NCBI RefSeq assembly: GCF_007995215.1
Contig: NZ_VCDK01000005.1
Coordinates: 124,001 to 188,000, forward strand
Length of the DNA stretch: 64,000 nt
Reading direction: 5' to 3'
Origin: Shimia ponticola
GTDB lineage: Bacteria; Pseudomonadota; Alphaproteobacteria; Rhodobacterales; Rhodobacteraceae
Shown here one piece after another: positions 27,670 to 35,503 of the stretch. Position numbers and translations under genes: made by a program. A model generated the notes under the pieces. The model saw only the letters and a list, made by a program, of their open reading frames with translations, was not told the origin of the DNA and did no database searches. Every line of letters starts with the position of its first letter. The first letter of the stretch is position 1.

Positions 27670-27896
27670 GCGTCCTGCTCCTCTTCGACGGTGGCATCAG
27701 CTGCGGCCTGTTCGCGATCTTTCAGCTTTTTACCCAGAACCGTCAGCCCTGCGATCACGCCTATGCCAATGGCGATGCCCAGCCCGATGTGGTCATGGCC
27801 CGCAACGGGTGCCCAGTGCCCAGCATGGGCGAGCACTGACACAGGTGCTGTGGACAGCAAAGCTGCAGCAATCACGAACAAAGGCAAACGGCGCAT
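27666..27896 (-). CDS. small His-containing membrane protein, first gene of cob operon
   Basis: A 76-residue protein with a signal-type N-terminus (about 1-23, ending LAHAG), a short His motif HAGHWAPVAGHDH and one membrane helix (about 40-55), then a charged tail. It may belong to the uncharacterised DUF6732-type families seen with cobalamin genes, which I cannot confirm. Metal (cobalt) binding or delivery to the chelatase is suggested by the histidines and the overlap with cbiX. It is preceded by a leader that resembles a cobalamin riboswitch. Confidence 0.75.
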   Translation of the reverse strand: MRRLPLFVIAAALLSTAPVSVLAHAGHWAPVAGHDHIGLGIAIGIGVIAGLTVLGKKLKDREQAAADATVEEEQDA

Positions 27897-28045
27897 GGTC
27901 TTATCCTTCCGAGTGGCATCCGTGTTTCAGGCCAAAAGGATCCTGTCCCGCCGTTTCTGGCCGGTCCGCTCGCTGACATGCACCATCCCCGAATTGGGTC
28001 AATGGGCCTCGTCACTCCTTTCAGGTCCGATACCGGACACGATGG
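27897..28045 (-). promoter_or_regulatory. leader of the cob operon, candidate divergent cobalamin riboswitch
   Basis: Reading on the minus strand, CTGAAA (28024-28019) is followed 18 bases later by GACCCAATTCGGGG (28000-27987). The clear riboswitch at 39.2 kb has the same two words in the same order, 19 bases apart. A B12-box-like word GACAGGATCC lies further down, then the first gene. The classical CCGC-ACTGT core is not evident, so this is either a variant class or a decayed copy. Placement before cbiX-cobH-cobL-cobI-cobJ-cobM fits feedback by B12. Confidence 0.45.
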
Positions 28046-28174
28046 TTGGCTTGTGCTACGCTACCTTGGCCAAGGCGGCAATTGGAATCCCGACCCTGCG
28101 CTGTCAGGGCGCGACATCGATCCGTTGCGGACAATTAGCGCTGCCCTAAATAAAATGAAAATCGGGAGCATCTT

Positions 28175-29059
28175 ATGACACTGCCAAATGTGAACCTCAG
28201 CGTTGAGCCGCGCGTCACCGGCTTTTTCGACGAAGCGACCAATACCATCAGCTATGTCGTGCAAGAGCCTGACGGCCCGGCCTGCGCCATCATCGACAGT
28301 GTGATGGACATTGATTACGCCGCCGGGCGGATCACGCATGACAGCGCGGACGAAATCCTCAGGCATGTTCAGGATAATGGTCTGCGGGTCGAATGGATCA
28401 TCGAGACGCACGTGCATGCCGACCATCTCAGCGCCGCGCCCTACCTGCAAGAACAGCTAGGCGGCAAGATTGGCATCGGCGCGCGCATCATGGAGGTGCA
28501 AGAGGTCTTTGGTAAGGTCTTCAACGAGGGGACCGAATTTCAGCGCGATGGGTCGCAATTCGATGCCTTGTTCGAGGATGGAGCGACCTATCAAATCGGC
28601 GCCATGACGGCTCAAGTCATGGCCACGCCCGGCCACACACCGGCCTGCATGGTCCATATCATTGGAAATGCTGCATTTGTGGGGGACACACTCTTTATGC
28701 CCGACGGCGGCTCTGCGCGAGCGGATTTTCCCGGTGGCGATGCGGGCGAGTTATACGACTCGATCCAAAAGCTGCTCAGCCTGCCGGATGATTTGCGGCT
28801 GTTCATGTGCCATGACTACGGACCCGGTGGGCGGGACATTGCCTGGGAAACGACCGTGGGCGAGGAAAAGCGCACGAACATCCACCTCAAGGACGGACAG
28901 ACGCGGGAAGAGTTTATCGCCCTGCGCGAAGAGCGGGACGCAACGCTTGCCATGCCCAAGCTGATCATTCCGTCGCTTCAGGTGAACATGCGGGCGGGTG
29001 AGGTGCCCAAGGACAAAAAGGGCAATCCAATGTTGAAAGTGCCCATCAACGGGCTTTGA
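28175..29059 (+). CDS. metallo-beta-lactamase-fold hydrolase, persulfide-dioxygenase-like
   Basis: A 294-residue MBL-fold enzyme of the ETHE1/BLH group, which oxidises glutathione persulfide or related substrates. The metal motif THVHADHLSAA, the GHTPACMVH His and the VGDTLF Asp are all present, as is the late MCHDYGPGG His. The length and the C-terminal segment (IIPSLQVNMRAGEVP) match bacterial persulfide dioxygenases, but a substrate other than persulfide is possible. The ATG at 28175 follows CGGGAGC. It has its own upstream region, divergent from the cob operon. Confidence 0.88.
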   Translation: MTLPNVNLSVEPRVTGFFDEATNTISYVVQEPDGPACAIIDSVMDIDYAAGRITHDSADEILRHVQDNGLRVEWIIETHVHADHLSAAPYLQEQLGGKIGIGARIMEVQEVFGKVFNEGTEFQRDGSQFDALFEDGATYQIGAMTAQVMATPGHTPACMVHIIGNAAFVGDTLFMPDGGSARADFPGGDAGELYDSIQKLLSLPDDLRLFMCHDYGPGGRDIAWETTVGEEKRTNIHLKDGQTREEFIALREERDATLAMPKLIIPSLQVNMRAGEVPKDKKGNPMLKVPINGL

Positions 29060-29070
29060 ACCGCCGGGGG

Positions 29071-30291
29071 TCAGCTGACAGGTTCGTCCACCCCTGTGGC
29101 GCGTAGCCCGCGATAGGCCCAGACGCCAGTCAAAAGGCCAACTAGGGCCACGGTCGAAATCAGGGCAACCAGCATCTGTTCGACCGGCATCCATCCTTGG
29201 ACCAGCACCCATCCGACGCCTGAAGTCAGCACCGCGCCCCCTGCCATGATCATCGCCCCGGCAAGGCCAGCAGCCGATCCCGCCAGTGCGGGATCAACCG
29301 ACATTACACCCGCATTGGCGCTCGGCGTGGACAGGCCGTTGCCCAACCCAACCAAAACCACGCACCCGAAATAGACCCAGACGTTCGGCTCTGCCAAAAT
29401 CAACGCGAGCGCGGAAAGGGCCATCCCAACCACTGCGCTTATGCGCCCGGCCAGGATCATGCGCCCCAGACCGGCGCGCTCGGACAGCTGTTTCGAGAGC
29501 GCATTGCCCAAAAAGAAGCCAGCGGTGATGATGCCCAAGGCGATGCCCACTGCAGCGGGCGGCAGATCGAAAACACCTTCGGCGACAAGAGGTGCGCCCG
29601 CGAGGAAGACATAGAAACACCCAATGCCAAAGGTCATGACCAAGGCGCAGGACCAGAACACGCCGGATTGCATGACAGCCGGATAGCCTCTGAATTGCGC
29701 AAGCATACTGGCGTTGCGCCGAGTGTTGGTTTCGCCGAAATCCAGCCAAGCCAGCGTGAACGCCGCCGCGCCGAGGCCAGCAAGCGCCCAGAAGACCGCG
29801 CGCCAGCCAAAGGCCTGATCCAAAAGGCCGCCGATCATAGGACCAACCATCGGGCCGATGGCCATAACCATGCCCAACGCCCCCAATCGGCTGGCCGCCC
29901 CCGCAGGGCCAGTTACATCCCGGACGGCGGCTGCAGAGACGGTTGACGCCCCGATTACCACTGCCTGTACGGCCCGCCATGCCAGCAAGGTCTCAATCCG
30001 AGTGGCCAAGGCGCAGCCAATCGACGCGAGGACAAAAATACCCAGCGCCGCCAGCAAGACGGGCCTGCGCCCGAATCGGTCCGACAGAGGACCAAGCGCC
30101 AGTTGCAAGGCTGCAATTACGGCGAGGTATCCCGAGAACGCCAAAGACGCCTGCGCGTAACTGACGCCCAGGTCTTCGGCCATGCGGGGCAGCGCAGGCA
30201 AAAACATGTTGAGCGACACGATCGACACCGCTGGTCCTGAAACCAGAGTAATGAAGCCCGGCGGCGTCTGTGCTGATCGCAATCTCGTCAT
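29071..30291 (-). CDS. MFS multidrug efflux transporter, Bcr/CflA type
   Basis: A 406-residue inner-membrane transporter with twelve membrane segments. The MFS loop motif is GPLSDRFGRRPVLLAALG (between helices 2 and 3), and RAVQAVVIGASTVSAAAVRD is the motif-C-like segment of the 14/12-TMS drug-proton antiporters. It likely exports drugs or other small molecules. It is convergent with the MBL gene and divergent from the GST-type gene. Confidence 0.9.
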   Translation of the reverse strand: MTRLRSAQTPPGFITLVSGPAVSIVSLNMFLPALPRMAEDLGVSYAQASLAFSGYLAVIAALQLALGPLSDRFGRRPVLLAALGIFVLASIGCALATRIETLLAWRAVQAVVIGASTVSAAAVRDVTGPAGAASRLGALGMVMAIGPMVGPMIGGLLDQAFGWRAVFWALAGLGAAAFTLAWLDFGETNTRRNASMLAQFRGYPAVMQSGVFWSCALVMTFGIGCFYVFLAGAPLVAEGVFDLPPAAVGIALGIITAGFFLGNALSKQLSERAGLGRMILAGRISAVVGMALSALALILAEPNVWVYFGCVVLVGLGNGLSTPSANAGVMSVDPALAGSAAGLAGAMIMAGGAVLTSGVGWVLVQGWMPVEQMLVALISTVALVGLLTGVWAYRGLRATGVDEPVS

Positions 30292-30438
30292 AGCTTGGCC
30301 TGCGTGACAGGTTTTTCACACCGGGCCAACCGCCTGCGGAACGACGGCCTGTGCGTCAATGCAGGGCTGCCGCGCGGTCACACCGGTTTTTGGGAATCGG
30401 CACCATCGCTACGTGTTACCTGACCAAAGGAGATGATG

Positions 30439-31443
30439 ATGGGACTGCTGCAAGACGGGAAATGGGTGGATCAATGGTATGACACCAAGTCGACCGGTGG
30501 GGCATTTAAACGCTCGACCGCGGGGTTCCGGAACTGGATCACAGCGGATGGGTCCGCTGGTTCGTCAGGCGAAGGTGGGTTCAAAGCCGAGGCCGGGCGC
30601 TATCATCTCTATGTCTCGCTGGCGTGTCCGTGGGCGCATCGGACGCTGATTTTTCGCAAGCTGAAGCAGTTGGAAAACCTGATCTCTGTCGATGTGGTGC
30701 ATCCGGACATGCTGTCCGACGGCTGGACGTTTGAGACGGACGAGCACGGCGCCACCGGCGACCGCCTCTATGGTCTGCCCTTTGCGCGCGACATCTACAC
30801 CAAGGCCGACCCCAAAGTGTCAGGCCGCGTGACTGTGCCGGTCCTGTGGGACAAAGAGCGTGAGACAATTGTCTCGAACGAGTCCTCGGAAATCATCCGC
30901 ATGTTCAATTCGGCGTTCAACGATCTGACCGGAAACACGGCAGATTACTGGCCCGAAGACCTGCGTGAGGAAATCGAACCGGTGAATGACCGGATTTACA
31001 ACACGCTGAACAACGGCGTGTACAAATCCGGCTTCGCCACGACGCAAGAGGCCTATGAGGCCGCAGTCTATCCGCTCTTCGATACGATGGACTGGCTGGA
31101 GGAACGGCTGTCTGCTCACCGCTACCTGATGGGTGATCGCGTGACAGAGGCTGATTGGCGGTTGTTCCCGACCCTTGTGCGCTTTGATGCGGTTTATCAC
31201 CTGCATTTCAAATGCAATCGCGCCCGTCTGATCGATTACCCGAGCCTCTGGGCCTACATGCGCGAGCTTTATCAATGGCAAACGCCGGATGGCGGCGCGA
31301 TTGGTGAGACTGTGGGGTGGGAGCATATCGTGCGCCATTATCACTACAGCCATGAGAGCATTAACCCGCACCGGATCATCCCGATCAACCCGCAGATCGA
31401 TTGGTGGGAACCACACCGTCGCGGGGGATTGCAAGCCGCCTGA
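30439..31443 (+). CDS. glutathionyl-hydroquinone reductase (Xi-class GST)
   Basis: A 334-residue enzyme that reductively deglutathionylates hydroquinone conjugates. The thioredoxin-like half has the catalytic SLACPWAHRTLIF, and the helical half NNGVYKSGFATTQEAYE, both diagnostic of the Xi class. There are three consecutive ATGs; the third (30439) has AAAGGAG at about 6 bases and is chosen. It starts a run with DUF1636, cobC and cobD; the 38-base gap to DUF1636 suggests co-transcription, though a chemical link to B12 is not known. Confidence 0.9.
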   Translation: MGLLQDGKWVDQWYDTKSTGGAFKRSTAGFRNWITADGSAGSSGEGGFKAEAGRYHLYVSLACPWAHRTLIFRKLKQLENLISVDVVHPDMLSDGWTFETDEHGATGDRLYGLPFARDIYTKADPKVSGRVTVPVLWDKERETIVSNESSEIIRMFNSAFNDLTGNTADYWPEDLREEIEPVNDRIYNTLNNGVYKSGFATTQEAYEAAVYPLFDTMDWLEERLSAHRYLMGDRVTEADWRLFPTLVRFDAVYHLHFKCNRARLIDYPSLWAYMRELYQWQTPDGGAIGETVGWEHIVRHYHYSHESINPHRIIPINPQIDWWEPHRRGGLQAA

Positions 31444-31481
31444 GAACAGGTCACATCTTCGGTCCAAACCCGGAGGATGCG

Positions 31482-31844
31482 ATGACAACCTGGATCACGG
31501 TCTGTGACACCTGCAAACGCGATGGCTGGCTCGTCGGCGATACAGATGGCGAGAAACTGGCGGCAGCGGTTGAGGCTGCAGCAGAGGGCTCAGACCATGT
31601 GAAAACGCGCCGGGTGTCCTGCACCATGGGCTGTGTTCGGGCGTGCAACGTCACGCTGCAGGCCGAGGGTAAGCTGGCCTACACGCTGGGCGAATTCGAA
31701 CCGGGGGCAGAAGCAGCCGAAGCTATTGTCGAATATGCCGAACTGCATGCGCAGTCCGAGACTGGGCAAGTGCCCTATCGGCAGTGGCCCCAAGGCGTGA
31801 AGGGCCACTTTGTCACCCGGATGCATCCGCTCCCAACGGAATGA
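31482..31844 (+). CDS. DUF1636 Cys-rich putative metal-binding protein
   Basis: A 120-residue protein with VCDTCKRDG near the N-terminus and RVSCTMGCVRACNVTLQ in the middle, five cysteines that could bind a 2Fe-2S cluster or metal, as in DUF1636. The family often travels with cobalamin genes, and here it overlaps cobC by ATGA, so a metal or redox role in B12 synthesis is likely. The start at 31482 has GGAGG upstream. Confidence 0.82.
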   Translation: MTTWITVCDTCKRDGWLVGDTDGEKLAAAVEAAAEGSDHVKTRRVSCTMGCVRACNVTLQAEGKLAYTLGEFEPGAEAAEAIVEYAELHAQSETGQVPYRQWPQGVKGHFVTRMHPLPTE

Positions 31845-32803
31845 CGGGCCCGCGCGACCATGGCGGTGGCATTGATGCCGCCCGCGCCCACTATGGCGGC
31901 GCGCGCCAAGAGTGGATCGACCTGTCTACAGGGATCAACCCCCATCCCTACCCGGTTGCCGATCTGCCTGCCGATGCTTGGACCGCGCTTCCTGATGCAG
32001 GCGCGATGGAGCAGTTGTTGTCTGCCGCGCGCTCATTCTGGTCGGTGCCGGAAACGGCTGCGATCATGGCGGCCCCCGGCGCATCTGCGATCATCGCGCA
32101 GATTCCTTTCTTGCGCGGCGCAGGACGCGTTTCCATCCCGTCGCCCACCTATAATGAACATGCTGCCAGCTTTCGCATCGCAGGATGGACTGTGCTTGAG
32201 GCGATGCAAGAGGCCGAGGCATCCGTTGTTGTGCATCCAAACAACCCAGACGGCGCATTTCACACGTCCCCGGACGCCGACCTTGTCGTTATCGATGAAA
32301 GCTTCTGCGACGTCGCTCCGGATCGCAGCCTGATTACCGAGGCTACGCGCCCCGGGCGGATCATTCTTAAGAGCTTTGGCAAGTTCTGGGGCCTTGCCGG
32401 GATGCGTCTTGGCTTTGCCATTGGCGATCCGGACTTAATTGGAACGTTGAAGGATCGACTTGGCCCATGGGCCGTCGCAGGCCCCGCTTTGGCGACGGGG
32501 GCCGCCGCATTGAATGACGGCGAATGGGCCGAAGCGACCCGATTGCACTTAACGGCTGAGGCCGCGCGCTTGGATGACCTGATGATCCAAGCTGGAGCCA
32601 GAGTGGTTGGCGGCACCTCCCTGTTTAGACTTTACGACACCGATGATGCCGCGCGCTGGCAAGACGCCTTGGCGCGAAACCACATCTGGTCGCGCATTTT
32701 TCCATATTCCAAAACGTGGCTGCGGCTTGGGCTGCCGCCTGCGGACGGGTGGGAGAGGCTGACACAGGCGGTTTCAAGCGCACAGGCAACAGCGCGGCGA
32801 TGA
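31841..32803 (+). CDS. cobC: threonine-phosphate decarboxylase / cobalamin aminotransferase-like protein
   Basis: The 320-residue PLP enzyme of the CobC (Salmonella CobD) family makes (R)-1-amino-2-propanol phosphate, the nucleotide-loop linker of B12. IDLSTGINPHPYP at the N-terminus, VHPNNPDGAF, IDESFCDV and the Schiff-base Lys in LKSFGKFWGLAGMRLGF are present. The start is the ATG at 31841 in an ATGA overlap with DUF1636; it likewise overlaps the next gene by 4 bases. I follow the Pseudomonas denitrificans naming. Confidence 0.92.
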   Translation: MTGPRDHGGGIDAARAHYGGARQEWIDLSTGINPHPYPVADLPADAWTALPDAGAMEQLLSAARSFWSVPETAAIMAAPGASAIIAQIPFLRGAGRVSIPSPTYNEHAASFRIAGWTVLEAMQEAEASVVVHPNNPDGAFHTSPDADLVVIDESFCDVAPDRSLITEATRPGRIILKSFGKFWGLAGMRLGFAIGDPDLIGTLKDRLGPWAVAGPALATGAAALNDGEWAEATRLHLTAEAARLDDLMIQAGARVVGGTSLFRLYDTDDAARWQDALARNHIWSRIFPYSKTWLRLGLPPADGWERLTQAVSSAQATARR

Positions 32804-33705
32804 CGCTTGCTTTTGCAATGATCCTCGACGCCATCTTTGGTGAACCAAAGTGGCTCTATAACCGAGTCCCTCACCCGGCGGTGCTTATGGGCCGCGCCAT
32901 CGGATGGGCGGACAAACGGTTCAATTCAGGTTCCGGCAGGCGCGCCAAGGGGGCGTTTGTCATGGCTGCTTTGATCGTTGCTGCGGCGGCTCTTGGGCTT
33001 GCCATCGCGGAACTTGGCAACGTGGTCACTGCGATTGTCGCCGCCACGCTTTTGGCGCAGAGGTCGCTGGTTGATCACGTTGCGCGGGTCGCCGATGCGC
33101 TTCGCCTGTCAACGCAAGCGGGACGTTCCGAGGTCGCGATGATCGTCGGTCGTGACACCGCAGGGATGGATGATCCGGCGATTGCCCGCGCCGCCATCGA
33201 AAGCGCCGCTGAGAATTTCTCGGACGGCGTGCTGGCCCCGATCTTTTGGTTCGCTCTTGCCGGATTGCCGGGTTTGTTGGTCTACAAGATCACCAATACC
33301 GCAGACAGCATGATCGGCTATCGCACCCCCCGGCATGAAGCCTTCGGCTGGGCCGCCGCGCGGTTCGACGATGTCTTGAACTGGGTTCCTGCACGCCTGT
33401 CAGCCATCGCCTTTGCCGTTTGGACACCTGCTCTGAACGTGCAAGAACTCCTCGCAGACGCCCGTCTGCACCGCAGCCCGAACGCGGGCTGGCCAGAAGC
33501 AGCGATGGCCCAATCGCTGGACGTAGCCTTGTCAGGTCCGCGATCTTACGAAGGTGAGATGCGCAATTTTCCCTTCGTCCATCCAACCGGTCGTCGCGAC
33601 GCCGGCCCCGCAGAAATCGACGCGGCGTGTCAGCGCCTATGGAACGCGTGGACCGTTACCCTGATCACAGTCCTGCTAGGGTCCGGAATTGCTACGTTGA
33701 TCTAA
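32800..33705 (+). CDS. cobD: adenosylcobinamide-phosphate synthase
   Basis: The 301-residue membrane enzyme (CbiB in the Salmonella scheme) joins aminopropanol phosphate to adenosylcobyric acid. DAIFGEPKWLYNRVPHPAVLMG (split IFGEPKWLYNRVPHPAVLMG), SAAENFSDGVLAP and KITNTADSMIGYRTPRHEAFG are diagnostic. About five membrane segments. It follows cobC with a 4-base overlap, as their consecutive reactions would suggest. Confidence 0.94.
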   Translation: MTLAFAMILDAIFGEPKWLYNRVPHPAVLMGRAIGWADKRFNSGSGRRAKGAFVMAALIVAAAALGLAIAELGNVVTAIVAATLLAQRSLVDHVARVADALRLSTQAGRSEVAMIVGRDTAGMDDPAIARAAIESAAENFSDGVLAPIFWFALAGLPGLLVYKITNTADSMIGYRTPRHEAFGWAAARFDDVLNWVPARLSAIAFAVWTPALNVQELLADARLHRSPNAGWPEAAMAQSLDVALSGPRSYEGEMRNFPFVHPTGRRDAGPAEIDAACQRLWNAWTVTLITVLLGSGIATLI

Positions 33706-33750
33706 GCGGGTGCTTTGATAGCGTGCGGCCAAAGAAACTGGAGGCCGCGC

Positions 33751-34920
33751 ATGAAAACCCTGATCCTTTCCGCAGTATTCGCCATCGGAGCCACTGTGGC
33801 CACGGCCCAATGCGGCGGCAGCTTCAACAGCTTTGTTCAGGGCCTCAAGGCCGAAGCGATGGCCAAAGGACATAGTCAGGCGACCGTCGACGCGTTCTTT
33901 CGCGGGGTTCAGCAGGACGCCAAGACACTGCGTGCTGACCGCTCGCAAGGCGTGTTTCAAAAGCCGTTCATCGACTTTTCACGCGCCTTGATCAGCCAGA
34001 ACCGCATCGACAATGGCGTGCGGAACTATGGCAAATGGCGGTCCGTGTTTGATCGCATTCAACAAGACTACGGCGTCAATCCGGGCGTTCTCTTGGCATT
34101 CTGGGCGTTCGAGACGGATTACGGCACGTTTCAAGGTAATTTCAACACGCGCAACTCCTTGGTCACGCTGGCCCATGACTGCCGCAGACCCGAACTCTTT
34201 CGGCCACAGGTGTTGGCGGCAATCGAGCTTTACGAGCGCGGCGGGATGGACCCACAGAACACGACAGGCGCGTGGGCGGGTGAGATCGGCATGGTCCAGA
34301 TGCTGCCCGAAGATATCCTGACCAACGGCAAAGATGGCGATGGCGACGGGCGTGTTTCTTTGAAGACCTCGGCACCGGATGCCTTGATGTCAGGGGCGGC
34401 GATGCTGTCTGACCTTGGCTGGGCCCCGAACCAGCCGTGGCTGCAAGAGGTGATCGTTCCAGACACACTGGATTGGTCAAAGACGGGGCTTGATACGGAA
34501 ATGTCCGTCGCGGACTGGCGGGCTCTGGGTGTGCAGGCCAGAACCGGTAATCTTGGCCCCGCAAACCTGCAAGCCTCTGTGATCCTGCCGCAGGGACGCA
34601 AGGGGCCAGCTTTCATCGCCTATCCGAATTTCCGTGTCTATTTCGAGTGGAACCAAAGCTTTGTCTACGTGACCACGGCCGCGTATTTCGGAACGCGGCT
34701 AGAAGGGGCCCCGGTCTATCGGGCGGGAAACCCGGATACCGGCCTGACAGGCGATCAGATGATTGTTTTGCAACAAAAGTTGCAGGCACGTGGCTATGAC
34801 GTGGGCAAAGTCGACGGCATTCTGGGCGCGCGAACCCGTGCTGCCGTTCAGTCCGAACAGGCGCGGCTTGGATTGCCCGCAGACGCATGGCCCACGCCCG
34901 ATCTGTTGAACCGCCTTTAA
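33751..34920 (+). CDS. lytic murein transglycosylase, MltB-type with peptidoglycan-binding domain
   Basis: A 389-residue periplasmic enzyme that cleaves peptidoglycan glycan strands. A signal peptide (1-19, ending ATAQC) is followed by a lysozyme-like domain with the catalytic Glu in LAFWAFETDYGTF and the GEIGMVQMLPEDIL motif. The C-terminus (about 330-389) is a PG_binding_1 domain (VLQQKLQARGYDVGKVDGILG). The Cys at position 20 could also mark a lipoprotein. The ATG at 33751 follows GGAGGCC. Confidence 0.9.
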   Translation: MKTLILSAVFAIGATVATAQCGGSFNSFVQGLKAEAMAKGHSQATVDAFFRGVQQDAKTLRADRSQGVFQKPFIDFSRALISQNRIDNGVRNYGKWRSVFDRIQQDYGVNPGVLLAFWAFETDYGTFQGNFNTRNSLVTLAHDCRRPELFRPQVLAAIELYERGGMDPQNTTGAWAGEIGMVQMLPEDILTNGKDGDGDGRVSLKTSAPDALMSGAAMLSDLGWAPNQPWLQEVIVPDTLDWSKTGLDTEMSVADWRALGVQARTGNLGPANLQASVILPQGRKGPAFIAYPNFRVYFEWNQSFVYVTTAAYFGTRLEGAPVYRAGNPDTGLTGDQMIVLQQKLQARGYDVGKVDGILGARTRAAVQSEQARLGLPADAWPTPDLLNRL

Positions 34921-35063
34921 GGTCGGCGAATAGCAAAATCGTAAGACTTAAGCATCTTCTTGAGTATTAAGGATTCGGGTTCATCCAGTCGTCTCACCTT
35001 CTTTCGCCGCGATGTTTCGTGACAGTCAGAGGCGAGAGGCGGCAGGTTGAAAAGCTGCTACCC

Positions 35064-35429
35064 TTAAATGGTATCATCACCACTGACGCTCTTGACCGGG
35101 AAACGCAGGCCATCCTGATTGATCAAGATCAGCCGGTTTCCATTGCGAACATATGTATCGCAGCGCTCAAACCCGTGGTTGAAGAACGTGCAAACCACCC
35201 CGCCATCGCGGATCTCATAGCGTCCATAGGCGATGCCGCCGTCGGGGTAAGTGTAGCTGTAGCTTTCTGTGATCGAAAAGAACGAACGCCCGCCGTCATG
35301 GAATTCGTGGGTATGGCCCTTAAGTGTATCGACCATATCGGCAGCACTGAGCACTGTCTCCCCGTCGCGCAACCCCTGCGCCGACGCAGCTGACGCCAAC
35401 ATGGCCAAAACCAAAATCAGTCGGTGCAT
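35064..35429 (-). CDS. small secreted protein of unknown function
   Basis: A 121-residue protein with a clear signal peptide (1 to about 17, ASA-QG). The mature part repeats aromatic/Gly strands (GRSFFSITESYSYTYPDGGI, GRYEIRDGGVVCTFF) and has two cysteines (VCTFF, FERCDTYV) that may pair. It could be a small periplasmic beta-sheet protein; no family recognised. It is convergent with the transglycosylase gene, and separated from smc by 74 bases. Confidence 0.7.
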   Translation of the reverse strand: MHRLILVLAMLASAASAQGLRDGETVLSAADMVDTLKGHTHEFHDGGRSFFSITESYSYTYPDGGIAYGRYEIRDGGVVCTFFNHGFERCDTYVRNGNRLILINQDGLRFPVKSVSGDDTI

Positions 35430-35503
35430 CCCGCTCTCCTTCGCCTCGGATCACCATAGCGATGGTTTAATCACGTCAGAGTCACGTTCGCGTTGACGCG
35501 GCC

